From the NCBI RefSeq assembly GCF_001399755.1, contig NZ_LJCP01000011.1:310001-374000 (forward strand): 64,000 nucleotides of DNA, given 5' to 3'. The translations under genes and the position numbers were made by a program. This document shows positions 1 through 10,508 of the stretch, one piece after another (positions within the stretch are counted from its first letter, which is position 1; each line of letters opens with the position of its first letter). The DNA comes from Thiohalorhabdus denitrificans (lineage in GTDB: Bacteria; Pseudomonadota; Gammaproteobacteria; Thiohalorhabdales; Thiohalorhabdaceae). The notes under the pieces were generated by a model, which was not told where the DNA came from, made no database searches, and saw nothing but the letters and a program-made list of their open reading frames with translations.

Positions 1-188
1 TGGTAGCCCTCCTCGGCCACGGCCTTCAGCAGGGCGGAGGGATCCGCCGTTCCCGTCACCTCGGCCTTGCCCTCCTCGAGGGAGACCTCGGCGCGTTCCA
101 CGCCCTCCACCTCCTCCAGGGCCTCCTTCACGGCGTTGACGCAGTGGCCGCAGGTCATGCCCGTCACCTTCAGGGTGGTACCCGCCAT
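1..188 (-). CDS. copZ: Copper chaperone CopZ-like (HMA domain), 3' end cut by window edge
   Basis: Small cytoplasmic heavy-metal-associated domain protein that would carry Cu(I) to the ATPase encoded just upstream. The 62 visible residues begin MAGTTLKVTGMTCGHC and contain the metal-binding MTCGHC motif. CopZ proteins are usually 65-70 residues, so almost all of it is present and only the C-terminus is lost off the left edge. A first ATG at 194 lies almost on top of the AAGGAG ribosome site. The ATG at 188 has seven bases of spacing and is preferred. The gene follows copA with about 35 bp between them on the same strand, so they are probably co-transcribed. Confidence 0.88.
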   Translation of the reverse strand, partial: MAGTTLKVTGMTCGHCVNAVKEALEEVEGVERAEVSLEEGKAEVTGTADPSALLKAVAEEGY

Positions 189-223
189 TGTCATGCTCCT
201 TTGGTTCGTCTCATTGGTGGTAA

Positions 224-2740
<2,517 letters not shown>

Positions 2741-2808
2741 GCGTTTCCCTCCATGGGGAGCAAGCCGCCCATTGATTCAGCAGCGATTCGCAACGTGCCC
2801 ATTTAGAT

Positions 2809-2834
2809 GTCGCGACCTGGAGGTCGCTCCTACA
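2809..2834. repeat. REP-type palindromic element, copy 1
   Basis: A 26-bp imperfect palindrome in the cueR-copA intergenic space. Its reverse complement begins TGTAGGAGCGACC and is identical over all 26 bases to the copy at 17688-17713. It resembles the GTAGGAGCG-type REP sequences common between gammaproteobacterial genes. Confidence 0.8.
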
Positions 2835-2852
2835 GGACTCCGTTCCGGCTTT

Positions 2853-3275
2853 CTACTCATCATCCCGGTTCAGGGCCCCGAGGATGGGGCAGTCCGCCGT
2901 GGAACCGTGCCCGGGGCACTGCTCGAACAGCGCTTGCAGCCCGTCGCGCAGGTGCTCCAGATCGCGGATGCGGGCCTCGATGTCGGCGATCCGCTGGTCG
3001 GTGAGCGCCTTCACCTCGCCGGCATCCGCATGGGGGTTGTCGGACATGGCCAGCAGCTCCGCCACCTCGTCGAGGCTGAAGCCCAGCGCCTGCGCCCGCC
3101 GGATAAAGCGCAGCCGCTCCCGCGCATCCTCGCCATACAGGCGGTAGCCGGATCCGGACCGCCCACTCGGCGTCACCAGGCCCCGGCGCTCGTAGTAGCG
3201 AAGGGTTTCCGTGGCCAAGCCCAGCTCGCCCGCCAGCTGGCCGATGGTCATGGTGCTCAAGGGCCTGCCCTCCAT
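2853..3275 (-). CDS. cueR: MerR-family copper-responsive regulator CueR
   Basis: Cytoplasmic dimeric activator that senses Cu(I)/Ag(I) and untwists promoters with long spacers. The 140 residues start with a MerR winged helix (TIGQLAGELGLATETLRYYERRGLV), followed by the dimerisation helix. The C-terminal loop CPGHGSTADCPI matches the two-cysteine Cu(I) site of CueR (CPGDDSADCPI in E. coli) with one extra residue between the cysteines. A second in-frame Met at residue 9 (TMTIGQLA) is an equally plausible start. It lies directly upstream of copA, with a perfect palindrome in front of it that suggests autoregulation. Confidence 0.92.
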   Translation of the reverse strand: MEGRPLSTMTIGQLAGELGLATETLRYYERRGLVTPSGRSGSGYRLYGEDARERLRFIRRAQALGFSLDEVAELLAMSDNPHADAGEVKALTDQRIADIEARIRDLEHLRDGLQALFEQCPGHGSTADCPILGALNRDDE

Positions 3276-3282
3276 GTGCCGG

Positions 3283-3309
3283 ATTACACCTTACAACTAG
3301 TTGTAAGCT
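3283..3309 (-). promoter_or_regulatory. Predicted MerR-family operator/promoter of cueR
   Basis: A perfect 18-bp palindrome, CTTACAACT-AGTTGTAAG, lies at 3290-3307. On the minus strand it is followed at once by a good -10 hexamer, TGTAAT (3288-3283), so the dyad sits exactly in a 19-bp spacer as MerR-type promoters require. The hexamer in the -35 position (CTCAAG) is poor. Autoregulation by CueR and read-through into copA-copZ is inference. Confidence 0.65.
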
Positions 3310-3429
3310 TGAGACCCAGGGTGCGTCAAGGAGTTCCCGCCCGGATACCGGCCACGAGGAATGCTGTCGCTGGTGGGCTTCGGGGGCGAACGGCGGCTGT
3401 TACGCCTTTATGGCGGGAGCAGCTACACC

Positions 3430-4044
3430 CTAGGGGACCCTGCAAACGAGGCGCTTGACGATGTCCCGGAAAAGATCCGTCTCTTCTTCGACCATCAGGC
3501 CCGCCTCCCGTATGTTCCCCACCGTATCCCGGTTGATGTTGGGGCCGATGGTGTGCAGCACCAGGGGGTTCAGGCGGTCGAACAGGGGCCCCAGCAGGGG
3601 CCCGCCGGGGCGCACATGCTCGAGCAACAATACCCGGCCGCCCGGTCGGACCACCCGAGCCAACTCACACAGGCCGCGCACCGGGTTGGACACGGAGCAG
3701 AAGAGGAAGGTGGCTAGTACCTCATCAAAGGTATTGTCCGGAAATCCCAAATGCTCCACGTCCATGACGAGGCGCTGCACCGGGGAACGGACTGGTTTCC
3801 TGCGGGAGCGTTCCAGCATGCGCGAGCTGAGGTCCACCGCCGTAATCGTCAGACCGGACCCGTAGAGGGGCAGGTTCTTGCCCGTGCCCACCCCCGCTTC
3901 CAGCACCGCTGGGCCCTGCACCCGCGCCACCAGGTCCTGCCGCCAGGCCGCCATGGCCAGCACCTCCATGGGCCCTTCGAACCATTCATATACCGGGGCC
4001 AGCCGGTCATAGCGCCGGCGTACCGGGTCAAGGCGATTGCGCAT
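3430..4044 (-). CDS. Class I SAM-dependent methyltransferase, UbiE-like
   Basis: Soluble methyltransferase of 204 residues with a Rossmann fold. Motif I is VLEAGVGTGKNLPLY (around 47-61), an acidic residue follows in AVDLSS, and the post-I region MDVEHLGFPDNTFDEVLATF resembles UbiE and phospholipid N-methyltransferases. The substrate cannot be told from sequence. The start overlaps the end of the upstream membrane-protein gene by 17 bp, so the two are translationally coupled. It lies upstream of cueR-copA on the same strand, but nothing in the protein ties it to copper. Confidence 0.8.
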   Translation of the reverse strand: MRNRLDPVRRRYDRLAPVYEWFEGPMEVLAMAAWRQDLVARVQGPAVLEAGVGTGKNLPLYGSGLTITAVDLSSRMLERSRRKPVRSPVQRLVMDVEHLGFPDNTFDEVLATFLFCSVSNPVRGLCELARVVRPGGRVLLLEHVRPGGPLLGPLFDRLNPLVLHTIGPNINRDTVGNIREAGLMVEEETDLFRDIVKRLVCRVP

Positions 4045-4522
4045 GGGCCCGCTCCAGGATTCGCAAGTATCCCACCAGAACCGGCGGGATCAGCACCCAC
4101 TGCAGGAAAGGGGTGGCACCCACCTCCAGGCCGGGCAGAAGCGGCATGAGCTCCGTATAGGCCCAATTGCCGCGAACCTGCACATTCCAGATCTCGCTGA
4201 ACACGGTGTAGGCGGCACCCAGGAAAATGAACAGACCCGCGCCCACCAGGAACCGAAGCGGGGCCTCCGCCAGCCAACGTCGGCTCCCCAGAGCCAGGGC
4301 GGAGAGCTCGAAGGCGCCGAGCAGGATGAGCAGGTCCCCGAAGGTACAGTGCACCAAGGCGAAGAGGCTGTACCCCCAGGAGGCCTGATGCCAAACCGTG
4401 TACAGCGGGAACTGGGCCACCTCCCAGAGGAGCTCCAGGGGGAGACCCAGCCCCAGGAGCCGAGCCTCCGGGATCCGCGAGAGGGCCCGAAGACGCCCGG
4501 CAACCGGCACCTCCCCGCTCAT
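4028..4522 (-). CDS. Hypothetical multi-pass inner-membrane protein
   Basis: A 164-residue protein with about four hydrophobic segments (near 25-45, 52-75, 88-108 and 135-155). It includes LELLWEVAQFPLYT and IFLGAAYTVFSEIWNV. I do not assign a function. It overlaps the methyltransferase by 17 bp and follows the SHOCT gene after 27 bp, so the three small genes probably form one transcription unit. Conserved-looking Trp, Tyr and Glu residues near the membrane faces suggest a small integral enzyme or transporter rather than a simple anchor, but that is only a guess. Confidence 0.7.
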   Translation of the reverse strand: MSGEVPVAGRLRALSRIPEARLLGLGLPLELLWEVAQFPLYTVWHQASWGYSLFALVHCTFGDLLILLGAFELSALALGSRRWLAEAPLRFLVGAGLFIFLGAAYTVFSEIWNVQVRGNWAYTELMPLLPGLEVGATPFLQWVLIPPVLVGYLRILERAHAQSP

Positions 4523-4549
4523 GGGTGAATACGGCTCGGGACCGGCCGG

Positions 4550-4789
4550 TCAGGCATTCAGGTCCTCTTTCTTTTGCAGGTATTCCTCCCGGTCGATCTC
4601 ACCGCGGGCATACCGCTCCTCCAGAACCTCCAGGGCCCGGTGACTGCGCTCCTCATTCCGCGGCCGCCCGCCATTGGACACCGCCAGCCAGCGCACCAGG
4701 GCCGCAATGCCCAGGATCACCAGAATCCAGAACAGGATCATGAAGATCCCGCCAACCCCCCACATCCAGAAACCGTCGTGTCCATACAT
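4550..4789 (-). CDS. SHOCT-domain small membrane protein (copy 1)
   Basis: A 79-residue protein with one transmembrane helix (FMILFWILVILGIAALVRWL, about 16-35). A C-terminal SHOCT motif follows: LEERYARGEIDREEYLQKKEDL. The start at 4789 is set by AGGAAGG on the minus strand; an upstream in-frame Met at 4852 would add 21 Arg-rich residues and lacks such a site. SHOCT proteins are membrane-associated oligomerisation modules of unclear role. A paralogue lies in the plus-strand copper cluster at 11373, suggesting a link with copper stress. Confidence 0.85.
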   Translation of the reverse strand: MYGHDGFWMWGVGGIFMILFWILVILGIAALVRWLAVSNGGRPRNEERSHRALEVLEERYARGEIDREEYLQKKEDLNA

Positions 4790-4900
4790 AGCATTACCCT
4801 TCCTGGTCCTCCGGCAACCGGACCGGGGCCATCGGAATCGCCGCAATGCCAATAGCTCCTCCGGCCAGGCAGCCCCGGGAGCAATTCCACGGAGCCGGTA

Positions 4901-5824
4901 TCAGGCCATCTTTGCGCATTGGTCCGGATGCACAGCCTGGTCCTCACGGCCCCGCGACATCTCATAGGTGAGCCAGAATCCAGCGCCGAGGAGCAGGGCA
5001 CCGCCATAGATCATGTTCAGGGAGGGGGCCTCGCCGAAGATCAGGTAGCCCAGCAAGGCCGCCACCACGGGGGAGACGATGATGTCCACCAGCGAATAGG
5101 CATTGGCCCGGAGCCGCTTCAGCACGATGGAGATGCCGAAATAGGCAAAGCCGGTGGAGATGATTCCCAGGCAGGCCGCCCACAGCAGCACCGGCAGCTC
5201 CGCCCCGAGCGCGGGATACGGGACCATGGCCGTGGCGGCCCCGGAGCCGAAGAAGAACGGCGCGGGCAAGAGCAGCAGCGCCCCCACCAGCATGGACCAG
5301 GCGATGTCGTTGCCCGCCTCGGTTTTCCCCTCGTGGCGCATGTAGGTAACCATGGCCGCATAGACGGCGCCGTCGGCGAGCGCCACCAGGTTGCCCGCCA
5401 TGTTTCCGCCTTCCAGGGGCTTTGCCAGCACGATCCCCGCGATGGCCACGGCGAAGATCAGGAGGTAGCTCTTGCGCGCCTTCTCGCCGAGAAAAAGCGC
5501 CGAGAAGATGAAGGTGAAGAATGGCGCGACGCTCCAGAAGATCACCACGTTGGCGATAGGGGCCAGGGTCATGGCGAAGTTGAAGACACTGATCTGCAGG
5601 GCGATCAGGGCCCCGATAACCGCCGTATCCTTCAGGTTCCCCTTGGGAAAGCGCGGAGCCTGCCCGGTAGCCAGCGGCATGGCCGCCATGAGGAAGGCCG
5701 CGGCGAAGGCCAGCGCATAGAAGTTGAGCGTCTGGATGGGGATCCGCCCGTCAACGAGCTTCACGAAGACGCCGATGGTCGCCTCGGAGAACGTGATCAG
5801 CAGGAGCAGGAGAAGGGTTTTCAT
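4901..5824 (-). CDS. EamA/DMT-family exporter
   Basis: Inner-membrane transporter of the drug/metabolite superfamily: 307 residues, about ten helices, two EamA repeats (about 3-135 and 150-290). Typical DMT features include the N-terminal LLLITFSEATIGVFVKL helix and the ALLGYLIFGEAPSLNMIYGGALLLGAGF end. The start at 5824 gives a first helix directly after Met-Lys. Translation from 5938 would add 38 non-family residues. The substrate is unknown; members export amino acids, metabolites or drugs. It is divergent from the DsbA-like gene, with 128 bp between them. Confidence 0.85.
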   Translation of the reverse strand: MKTLLLLLLITFSEATIGVFVKLVDGRIPIQTLNFYALAFAAAFLMAAMPLATGQAPRFPKGNLKDTAVIGALIALQISVFNFAMTLAPIANVVIFWSVAPFFTFIFSALFLGEKARKSYLLIFAVAIAGIVLAKPLEGGNMAGNLVALADGAVYAAMVTYMRHEGKTEAGNDIAWSMLVGALLLLPAPFFFGSGAATAMVPYPALGAELPVLLWAACLGIISTGFAYFGISIVLKRLRANAYSLVDIIVSPVVAALLGYLIFGEAPSLNMIYGGALLLGAGFWLTYEMSRGREDQAVHPDQCAKMA

Positions 5825-5952
5825 GGTCGTCGCTTGCCCTTTGCCGTGCAGCGGCCGGTAGCGGGACCCAGGCAACCGCCGCTGGAAAAAAGCGTCCAAG
5901 GAAGCGCACGCTTTTCGGGTGACATGCGCGCATTCCACCCTGGAGCACCAGC

Positions 5953-6660
5953 ATGACCGAACAGATCGTCACCATCGAACACTTCAGCGATGTCCTGTGC
6001 ATCTGGGCCTACGGCGGGCAGGTGCGGCTGGACGAGCTACGGCGCCAGTTCCCCGAGGAGGTGGCCGTCACCTACCGCTTCATCCCCCTGTTCGGCGACA
6101 CCCGGCAACGGATCGGCGAAGGCTGGCGGGAGCGCGCCGGCTATGCCGGCTTCGGCGACCACATTCGGGAAGTGGCCGCGGGCTGGGACCACGTGGAGGT
6201 CCACCCCGGGGTCTGGCGGGAGGTGGCCCCCGCCTCCAGCGCCTCCCCGCACCTGTTCCTGAAGGCGGTCCAGCTGCTGGAGGAGCGCGGTGAACTGCCC
6301 GCGGGGCCGATGGACGAATTCCAGGGCCGCAGCTTGTTCGAGCAGACCGCCTGGGAGCTGCGGCGACGCTTCTTCGCGAAGGCGGAGGACATCGCCCAGC
6401 GGGAGGTGCAGGATGCCGTGGCCGAGACCTTGGGCCTGCCCGTGGAGCGCATCCGCGCCCTGAGCAACTGCGGAGACGCCCATGCCGCCCTGCATGCGGA
6501 CCTGGAGCTGCGGGACCGCTATCAGGTCCCCGGCAGTCCCACCTTCGTGCTGAACGGCGGCCGGCAGCGGCTGTTCGGCAATGTGGGCTACCGCATTCTG
6601 GAGGCCAACGTCCGGGAGCTGCTCCACAACCCCCAATCCGGTGAGGCAAGTTGGTGCTGA
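5953..6660 (+). CDS. DsbA-family thioredoxin-fold protein with a CxxA active site
   Basis: A 235-residue cytoplasmic protein of the DsbA/FrnE/2-hydroxychromene-2-carboxylate isomerase superfamily. The N-terminal strand ends in the active-site position HFSDVLCIWAY, where the usual CPWC is C-I-W-A, so only the first cysteine remains. The helical insertion (about 55-170) and the cis-Pro region VPGSPTFVLNGG are present. With one active-site thiol it may act on glutathione or coenzyme A adducts rather than as a dithiol oxidant. No signal peptide is seen. The function of this clade is not known to me. Confidence 0.8.
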   Translation: MTEQIVTIEHFSDVLCIWAYGGQVRLDELRRQFPEEVAVTYRFIPLFGDTRQRIGEGWRERAGYAGFGDHIREVAAGWDHVEVHPGVWREVAPASSASPHLFLKAVQLLEERGELPAGPMDEFQGRSLFEQTAWELRRRFFAKAEDIAQREVQDAVAETLGLPVERIRALSNCGDAHAALHADLELRDRYQVPGSPTFVLNGGRQRLFGNVGYRILEANVRELLHNPQSGEASWC

Positions 6661-6728
6661 ACGGCGGGGACTAAGGGGATCTTTCCAAGCCCCTCCAGAA
6701 CCCGTTGCATTGATTGAGGGAGGCCACC

Positions 6729-7955
6729 ATGGCGGACACCGGCTACCGCAAGGCCCTGGAGCTGCTTCAGGCCTGCACCTGTTCCTACGGCTTCCTGGCC
6801 AGTCCGGTGAAGCGGGCCAACTACCGGCGCGTCTGGGCGCGGGACGGGGTCATCCTGGGGCTCGCGGCCCTGATGAGCGGCGATGAGGACCTGGCCCACA
6901 CCTTCCGCCGGACCCTGGAGACCCTGGCCCGGTACCAGGGGCGCCACGGGGAGATCCCCAGCAATGTCGACCCGGAAGCGGACCGGACCAGCTACGGCGG
7001 CACCACCGGCCGGGTGGACGCCGACCTCTGGTTCGTCATCGGTTGCGGCCAGTACTGGCAGGCCACCGGCGACGAGGCCTTCCTGGAGGCGGTTTCCCCG
7101 ACCCTGGAGCGGGTCCAGTTCCTGCTCGGTGCCTGGGAATTCAACAACCGCGGGCTGCTCTACGTCCCGCTTACCGGGGACTGGGCGGACGAATACCTGC
7201 AAAACGGCTATGTGCTCTACGACCAGCTCCTCTACCTGCGGGCGCAGTGGGAACTGGCGCGGATTCACCGCGAGATGCACGGGTCCGCTGATCATCCTTT
7301 GGAGGAACGAATGGCCCGGCTCCGGCATTTCATCCGGGCCAATTACTGGTTCTTCGATGGAGAAACCGAGCCGCCGGCCGATGCCTATCACGAAATCCTC
7401 TGGGAGAAGGGCCGGGAGGCGGCTTGCTTTTGCCACGGCAGGCACTGGCTGCCCTTCTTCTCCCCCTCGGGATACGGCTACCGCTTCGATGCCTTCGCCA
7501 ACATCCTGGCCTCACTAACGGGCGTGGCCGATGACGCACAACGGGAAGCCGTGGACGACTATGTAAGCAACCTGCTCCCGGCGGACATGCCGCTGGTTCC
7601 CGCCTTCCACCCGGTGATCACCCCGCGCGACGAGGAGTGGGAAGACCTGCAGATGACCTTTTCCTACGCCTTCAAGAACCAGCCGTACGAGTACCAGAAC
7701 GGCGGGCTCTGGCCCATGCTGTCCGGTTTTTACGTAGCCGATCTGGCCCGGCGCGGCCGCTCTGAACAGGCCCAAAGGATCCTGGCCGCCATCGATCAGG
7801 CTAGTGCCCTGCCCATGGATGGGGAGCCCTGGTCCTTTCCCGAGTATGTGCACGGCCGGGAGCTGACCGCCGGCGGTAATCGTTTTCAGGGCTGGAGCGC
7901 GGCCGGGGCAGTCATCGCCCACCACGCCGTGGCGGGCCAGCCCGTTTTCCGGTAG
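6729..7955 (+). CDS. GH100/debranching-type (alpha/alpha)6-barrel glycosidase
   Basis: A 408-residue cytoplasmic protein related to neutral invertases (GH100) and the glycogen-debranching C-terminal domain. The N-terminal WARDGVILGLAAL and the central SYGGTTGRVDADLWFVIG carry the conserved acidic residues. LTGDWADEYLQNGYVLYDQLLY matches the helix lining the active site in GH100 enzymes. The start at 6729 has GGGAGG five to six bases upstream; a TTG at 6714 is less likely. It probably cleaves a sucrose- or glucan-like substrate, but specificity cannot be read from sequence. It stands alone between the DsbA-like gene and the copper cluster. Confidence 0.75.
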   Translation: MADTGYRKALELLQACTCSYGFLASPVKRANYRRVWARDGVILGLAALMSGDEDLAHTFRRTLETLARYQGRHGEIPSNVDPEADRTSYGGTTGRVDADLWFVIGCGQYWQATGDEAFLEAVSPTLERVQFLLGAWEFNNRGLLYVPLTGDWADEYLQNGYVLYDQLLYLRAQWELARIHREMHGSADHPLEERMARLRHFIRANYWFFDGETEPPADAYHEILWEKGREAACFCHGRHWLPFFSPSGYGYRFDAFANILASLTGVADDAQREAVDDYVSNLLPADMPLVPAFHPVITPRDEEWEDLQMTFSYAFKNQPYEYQNGGLWPMLSGFYVADLARRGRSEQAQRILAAIDQASALPMDGEPWSFPEYVHGRELTAGGNRFQGWSAAGAVIAHHAVAGQPVFR

Positions 7956-7976
7956 ACCAGCCCCGGTGAGGGAGCC

Positions 7977-8007
7977 TGGACACCCTGGCGGTCGCCATGG
8001 TTAGGAT
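7977..8007 (+). promoter_or_regulatory. Predicted MerR-type promoter of the plus-strand copper cluster
   Basis: A -35-like TGGACA (7977-7982) and a -10-like TAGGAT (8002-8007) are separated by exactly 19 bp. The spacer holds the dyad ACCCTGGCG-GT-CGCCATGGT (7982-8001), eight of nine positions paired. Overlong spacers with a centred dyad are the hallmark of promoters driven by MerR/CueR regulators, and the ACC...GGT ends resemble CueR sites. It lies 38 bp upstream of the first gene of the cluster. Confidence 0.6.
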
Positions 8008-8045
8008 GCAGGGAGCCCCTGGCGGACTTTTCAGGGGGAGTTCGC

Positions 8046-8453
8046 ATGGCTGGTTGGCGTCACCACCATCTGACTCGGCAGCTGATGACCCTCTGGGCCG
8101 TTTTCTGGATGGCCCTGGCGGCCCCGTGCGTCATTGCCGGCACCCCCGACCACCATCCCTGGGCCAATACCCAGCAAGAGAGCCCCTCCGGCCACCAGCA
8201 GGCCTCCGGACCTATTCCCCACGGGGAGCCCGACGCCCTCGTTTGTCTTCATGACTGCAACCAGGTGGCCATCAAGGGGAGCAGCGACCTGTTCTCCCCC
8301 GCCTCCCCAGAGGCGCTCTTTGCGGCTTGGCAGGCCCCGGCCGAGGTTTTCCAGACCGGATTTTCCGGCCAGCGCGCGAGACCGAGCCCGCACCGCAAAC
8401 CCGACCACCCCCGGCCAGCCACCTTCCTCCTTATCCGGTCCTTCCTGATTTAA
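8046..8453 (+). CDS. Small secreted His/Cys protein at head of copper cluster
   Basis: A 135-residue protein with a signal peptide or anchor (LMTLWAVFWMALAAPCVIAG, about 13-32). A His-containing mature part includes TPDHHPW, a CLHDC pair (about 67-71) and a basic tail. I recognise no family with certainty. Its place before the multicopper oxidase recalls CopL-type accessory proteins of Xanthomonas copper operons, but the sequence match is only in character. AGGGGGAG precedes the ATG. It is the first gene behind the MerR-type promoter and is separated from the oxidase by about 240 bp without another gene. Confidence 0.6.
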   Translation: MAGWRHHHLTRQLMTLWAVFWMALAAPCVIAGTPDHHPWANTQQESPSGHQQASGPIPHGEPDALVCLHDCNQVAIKGSSDLFSPASPEALFAAWQAPAEVFQTGFSGQRARPSPHRKPDHPRPATFLLIRSFLI

Positions 8454-8690
8454 CCCGCCCTTCGGGAAACCGGAAGCTACGGTTATCCGCTTTGGCCTTC
8501 CAGGGTTTCCCCCACTTCGGCCCTGACTGCTCCCCGCTTTATTGTGCTGCGGGTCTTTTAGCGACCGTACCCGCGCGGAGAAGAGCCTGCGGCGTCGGCA
8601 AGGCACCCGCGCAACGAAGCCGGGACTCCAGAGAAGAGCCTGTCGAAACCGACTTTTCCCCTCCTATCGGGCACTGCCAAGGAAATGAGC

Positions 8691-10490
8691 ATGGATGACA
8701 AGCGGAAACCCGCCCCCTTTACCCGGCGCCAGTTCCTGCGGAGCACGACGGCCGCGGGGCTGCTTGCGGGGGTTCAAGGATTGTTTCCGGCCTTTGCCTG
8801 GAACCAGACCGGCAATCCCGTGGCGCCGCGCCGGCGCGAAGGCAATACCGATATCGTCGACATCACCATCGAGCGCCAGCGGATGGAGCTCGCCGGCGGC
8901 GAGGCCCATCCCATCACCATCAACGGCAGCGTCCCCGGCCCCATCATCCGCCTGCAGGAGGGCCGCAACGCCGTGCTGCGGGTGCACAACCGGCTCGACG
9001 AGGACACCTCCATCCACTGGCACGGCATCCTGCTGCCCTTCGAGATGGACGGCGTGCCCGGGGTGTCCTTCCCCGGCATCCCGCCCGGGGAGACCTTCGA
9101 GGCCCGCTTTCCGGTGAAGCAGAGCGGCACCTACTGGTACCACAGCCACTCGGGCCTGCAGGAGCAGCTCGGCCAGTACGGGGCACTGGTCATCGACCCG
9201 GCCGAGGAGGATTCCGGCACGCCCGATTACGACCGCGAGTATTCGGTGGTGCTGTCGGACTGGACCTTCGAAGACCCCCACGACGTCTTCCGCAAGCTGA
9301 CCGTGGCGGAGGGCTACTACAACTACCACAAGCGCACGGTCTGGGACCTCTTCCAGGACGTGGAGCAGAAGGGCTGGCAGGAGACCTGGGCGGAGCGCAC
9401 CGCCTGGGGCGACATGCGCATGAGCTCGCGGGACATGCTCGATGTCACCGGGGCCGCCTACACCTACCTGATCAACGGCCTCGGCCCCGAGGCCAACTGG
9501 ACCGGCCAGTTCCGGCCCGGCGAGCGGGTCCGCCTGCGCTTCATCAACGCCTCCGCCATGACCTTCTTCGACATCCGCATCCCGGGGCTGAAGATGACCG
9601 TCATCGAGGCCGACGGCCAGCCGGTTGAGCCGGCGGCGGTGGACGAATTCCGCTTCGGCGTGGCCGAGACCTACGACGTCCTCGTCGAGCCCACGGAGGA
9701 CCGCGCCTACACCCTGGTGGCGGAGGCCATGGACCGCTCCGGCATGGGCCGGGCGACGCTTGCCCCGCGCGCCGGCATGGCGGCCGAGATACCCGAGCTG
9801 CGCCCCACCCCCGGCCGCGATCTGGAGGACATGGGCATGGGCCCCGGCATGATGGATATGGGCGGCGGCTCCGGCTCCATGGAAGGCGGTGACGGAGGCG
9901 ATATGGGCCACGGCGGCATGGGGGGTATGGGCGCCTCGGGCCCGCAGGACTGGGTGCTGAACGGGCGCAAGGTCATGCACGGCCCGGACAAGCACGGCGC
10001 CGGGGCCGCCATGGTGGCCATGAATCCGCAATACCGCCTGAGTGATCCCGGCGTGGGCCTGCAGGAGGTGGAGCACAAGGTGCTCACCTACGAGGACCTG
10101 AAGGCCCGGCGCCCCTACCCCGACCAACGCGAGCCGGAGCGGGAGATCGAGCTCCACCTCACCGGCAACATGGGCCGCTACATGTGGTCCTTCGACGGCG
10201 ACCAGTTCTCCGACGCCGACGGCCCCATCCGTTTCCACCACGGCGAGCGCCTGCGGCTGATCATGGTCAACGACACCATGATGGATCACCCCATCCACCT
10301 GCACGGCATGTGGATGCACCTGGAGAACCGCCACGGCGGGCTGATCCCGCGCAAGCACACCATCGTGGTGAAGCCCGGCGAGATGCTGTCGGCCCAGATC
10401 CATGCCGACGCGGCGGGCTACTGGTTCTTCCACTGCCACCTGCTCTACCACCTGCACGCCGGCATGGCCCGCGTAGTCCATGTCGCCTAA
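8691..10490 (+). CDS. pcoA: Periplasmic multicopper oxidase PcoA/CopA
   Basis: Copper-resistance multicopper oxidase exported by the Tat system (RRQFLRSTTAAGLLAG, about 13-28), oxidising periplasmic Cu(I). The 599-residue product has cupredoxin copper sites HWHG, HSH (YHSHSG), DHPIHLHGMWMH and HCHLLYHLHAGM. A Met-rich insert lies around 375-415 (MGMGPGMMDMGG followed by GDMGHGGMGGMG). The start at 8691 has AAGGA seven bases upstream; the ATG at 8685 is too close to it. It heads the oxidase/outer-membrane pair with pcoB 18 bp downstream. Confidence 0.96.
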   Translation: MDDKRKPAPFTRRQFLRSTTAAGLLAGVQGLFPAFAWNQTGNPVAPRRREGNTDIVDITIERQRMELAGGEAHPITINGSVPGPIIRLQEGRNAVLRVHNRLDEDTSIHWHGILLPFEMDGVPGVSFPGIPPGETFEARFPVKQSGTYWYHSHSGLQEQLGQYGALVIDPAEEDSGTPDYDREYSVVLSDWTFEDPHDVFRKLTVAEGYYNYHKRTVWDLFQDVEQKGWQETWAERTAWGDMRMSSRDMLDVTGAAYTYLINGLGPEANWTGQFRPGERVRLRFINASAMTFFDIRIPGLKMTVIEADGQPVEPAAVDEFRFGVAETYDVLVEPTEDRAYTLVAEAMDRSGMGRATLAPRAGMAAEIPELRPTPGRDLEDMGMGPGMMDMGGGSGSMEGGDGGDMGHGGMGGMGASGPQDWVLNGRKVMHGPDKHGAGAAMVAMNPQYRLSDPGVGLQEVEHKVLTYEDLKARRPYPDQREPEREIELHLTGNMGRYMWSFDGDQFSDADGPIRFHHGERLRLIMVNDTMMDHPIHLHGMWMHLENRHGGLIPRKHTIVVKPGEMLSAQIHADAAGYWFFHCHLLYHLHAGMARVVHVA

Positions 10491-10508
10491 CGGATCGGGG
10501 ATCCCATC

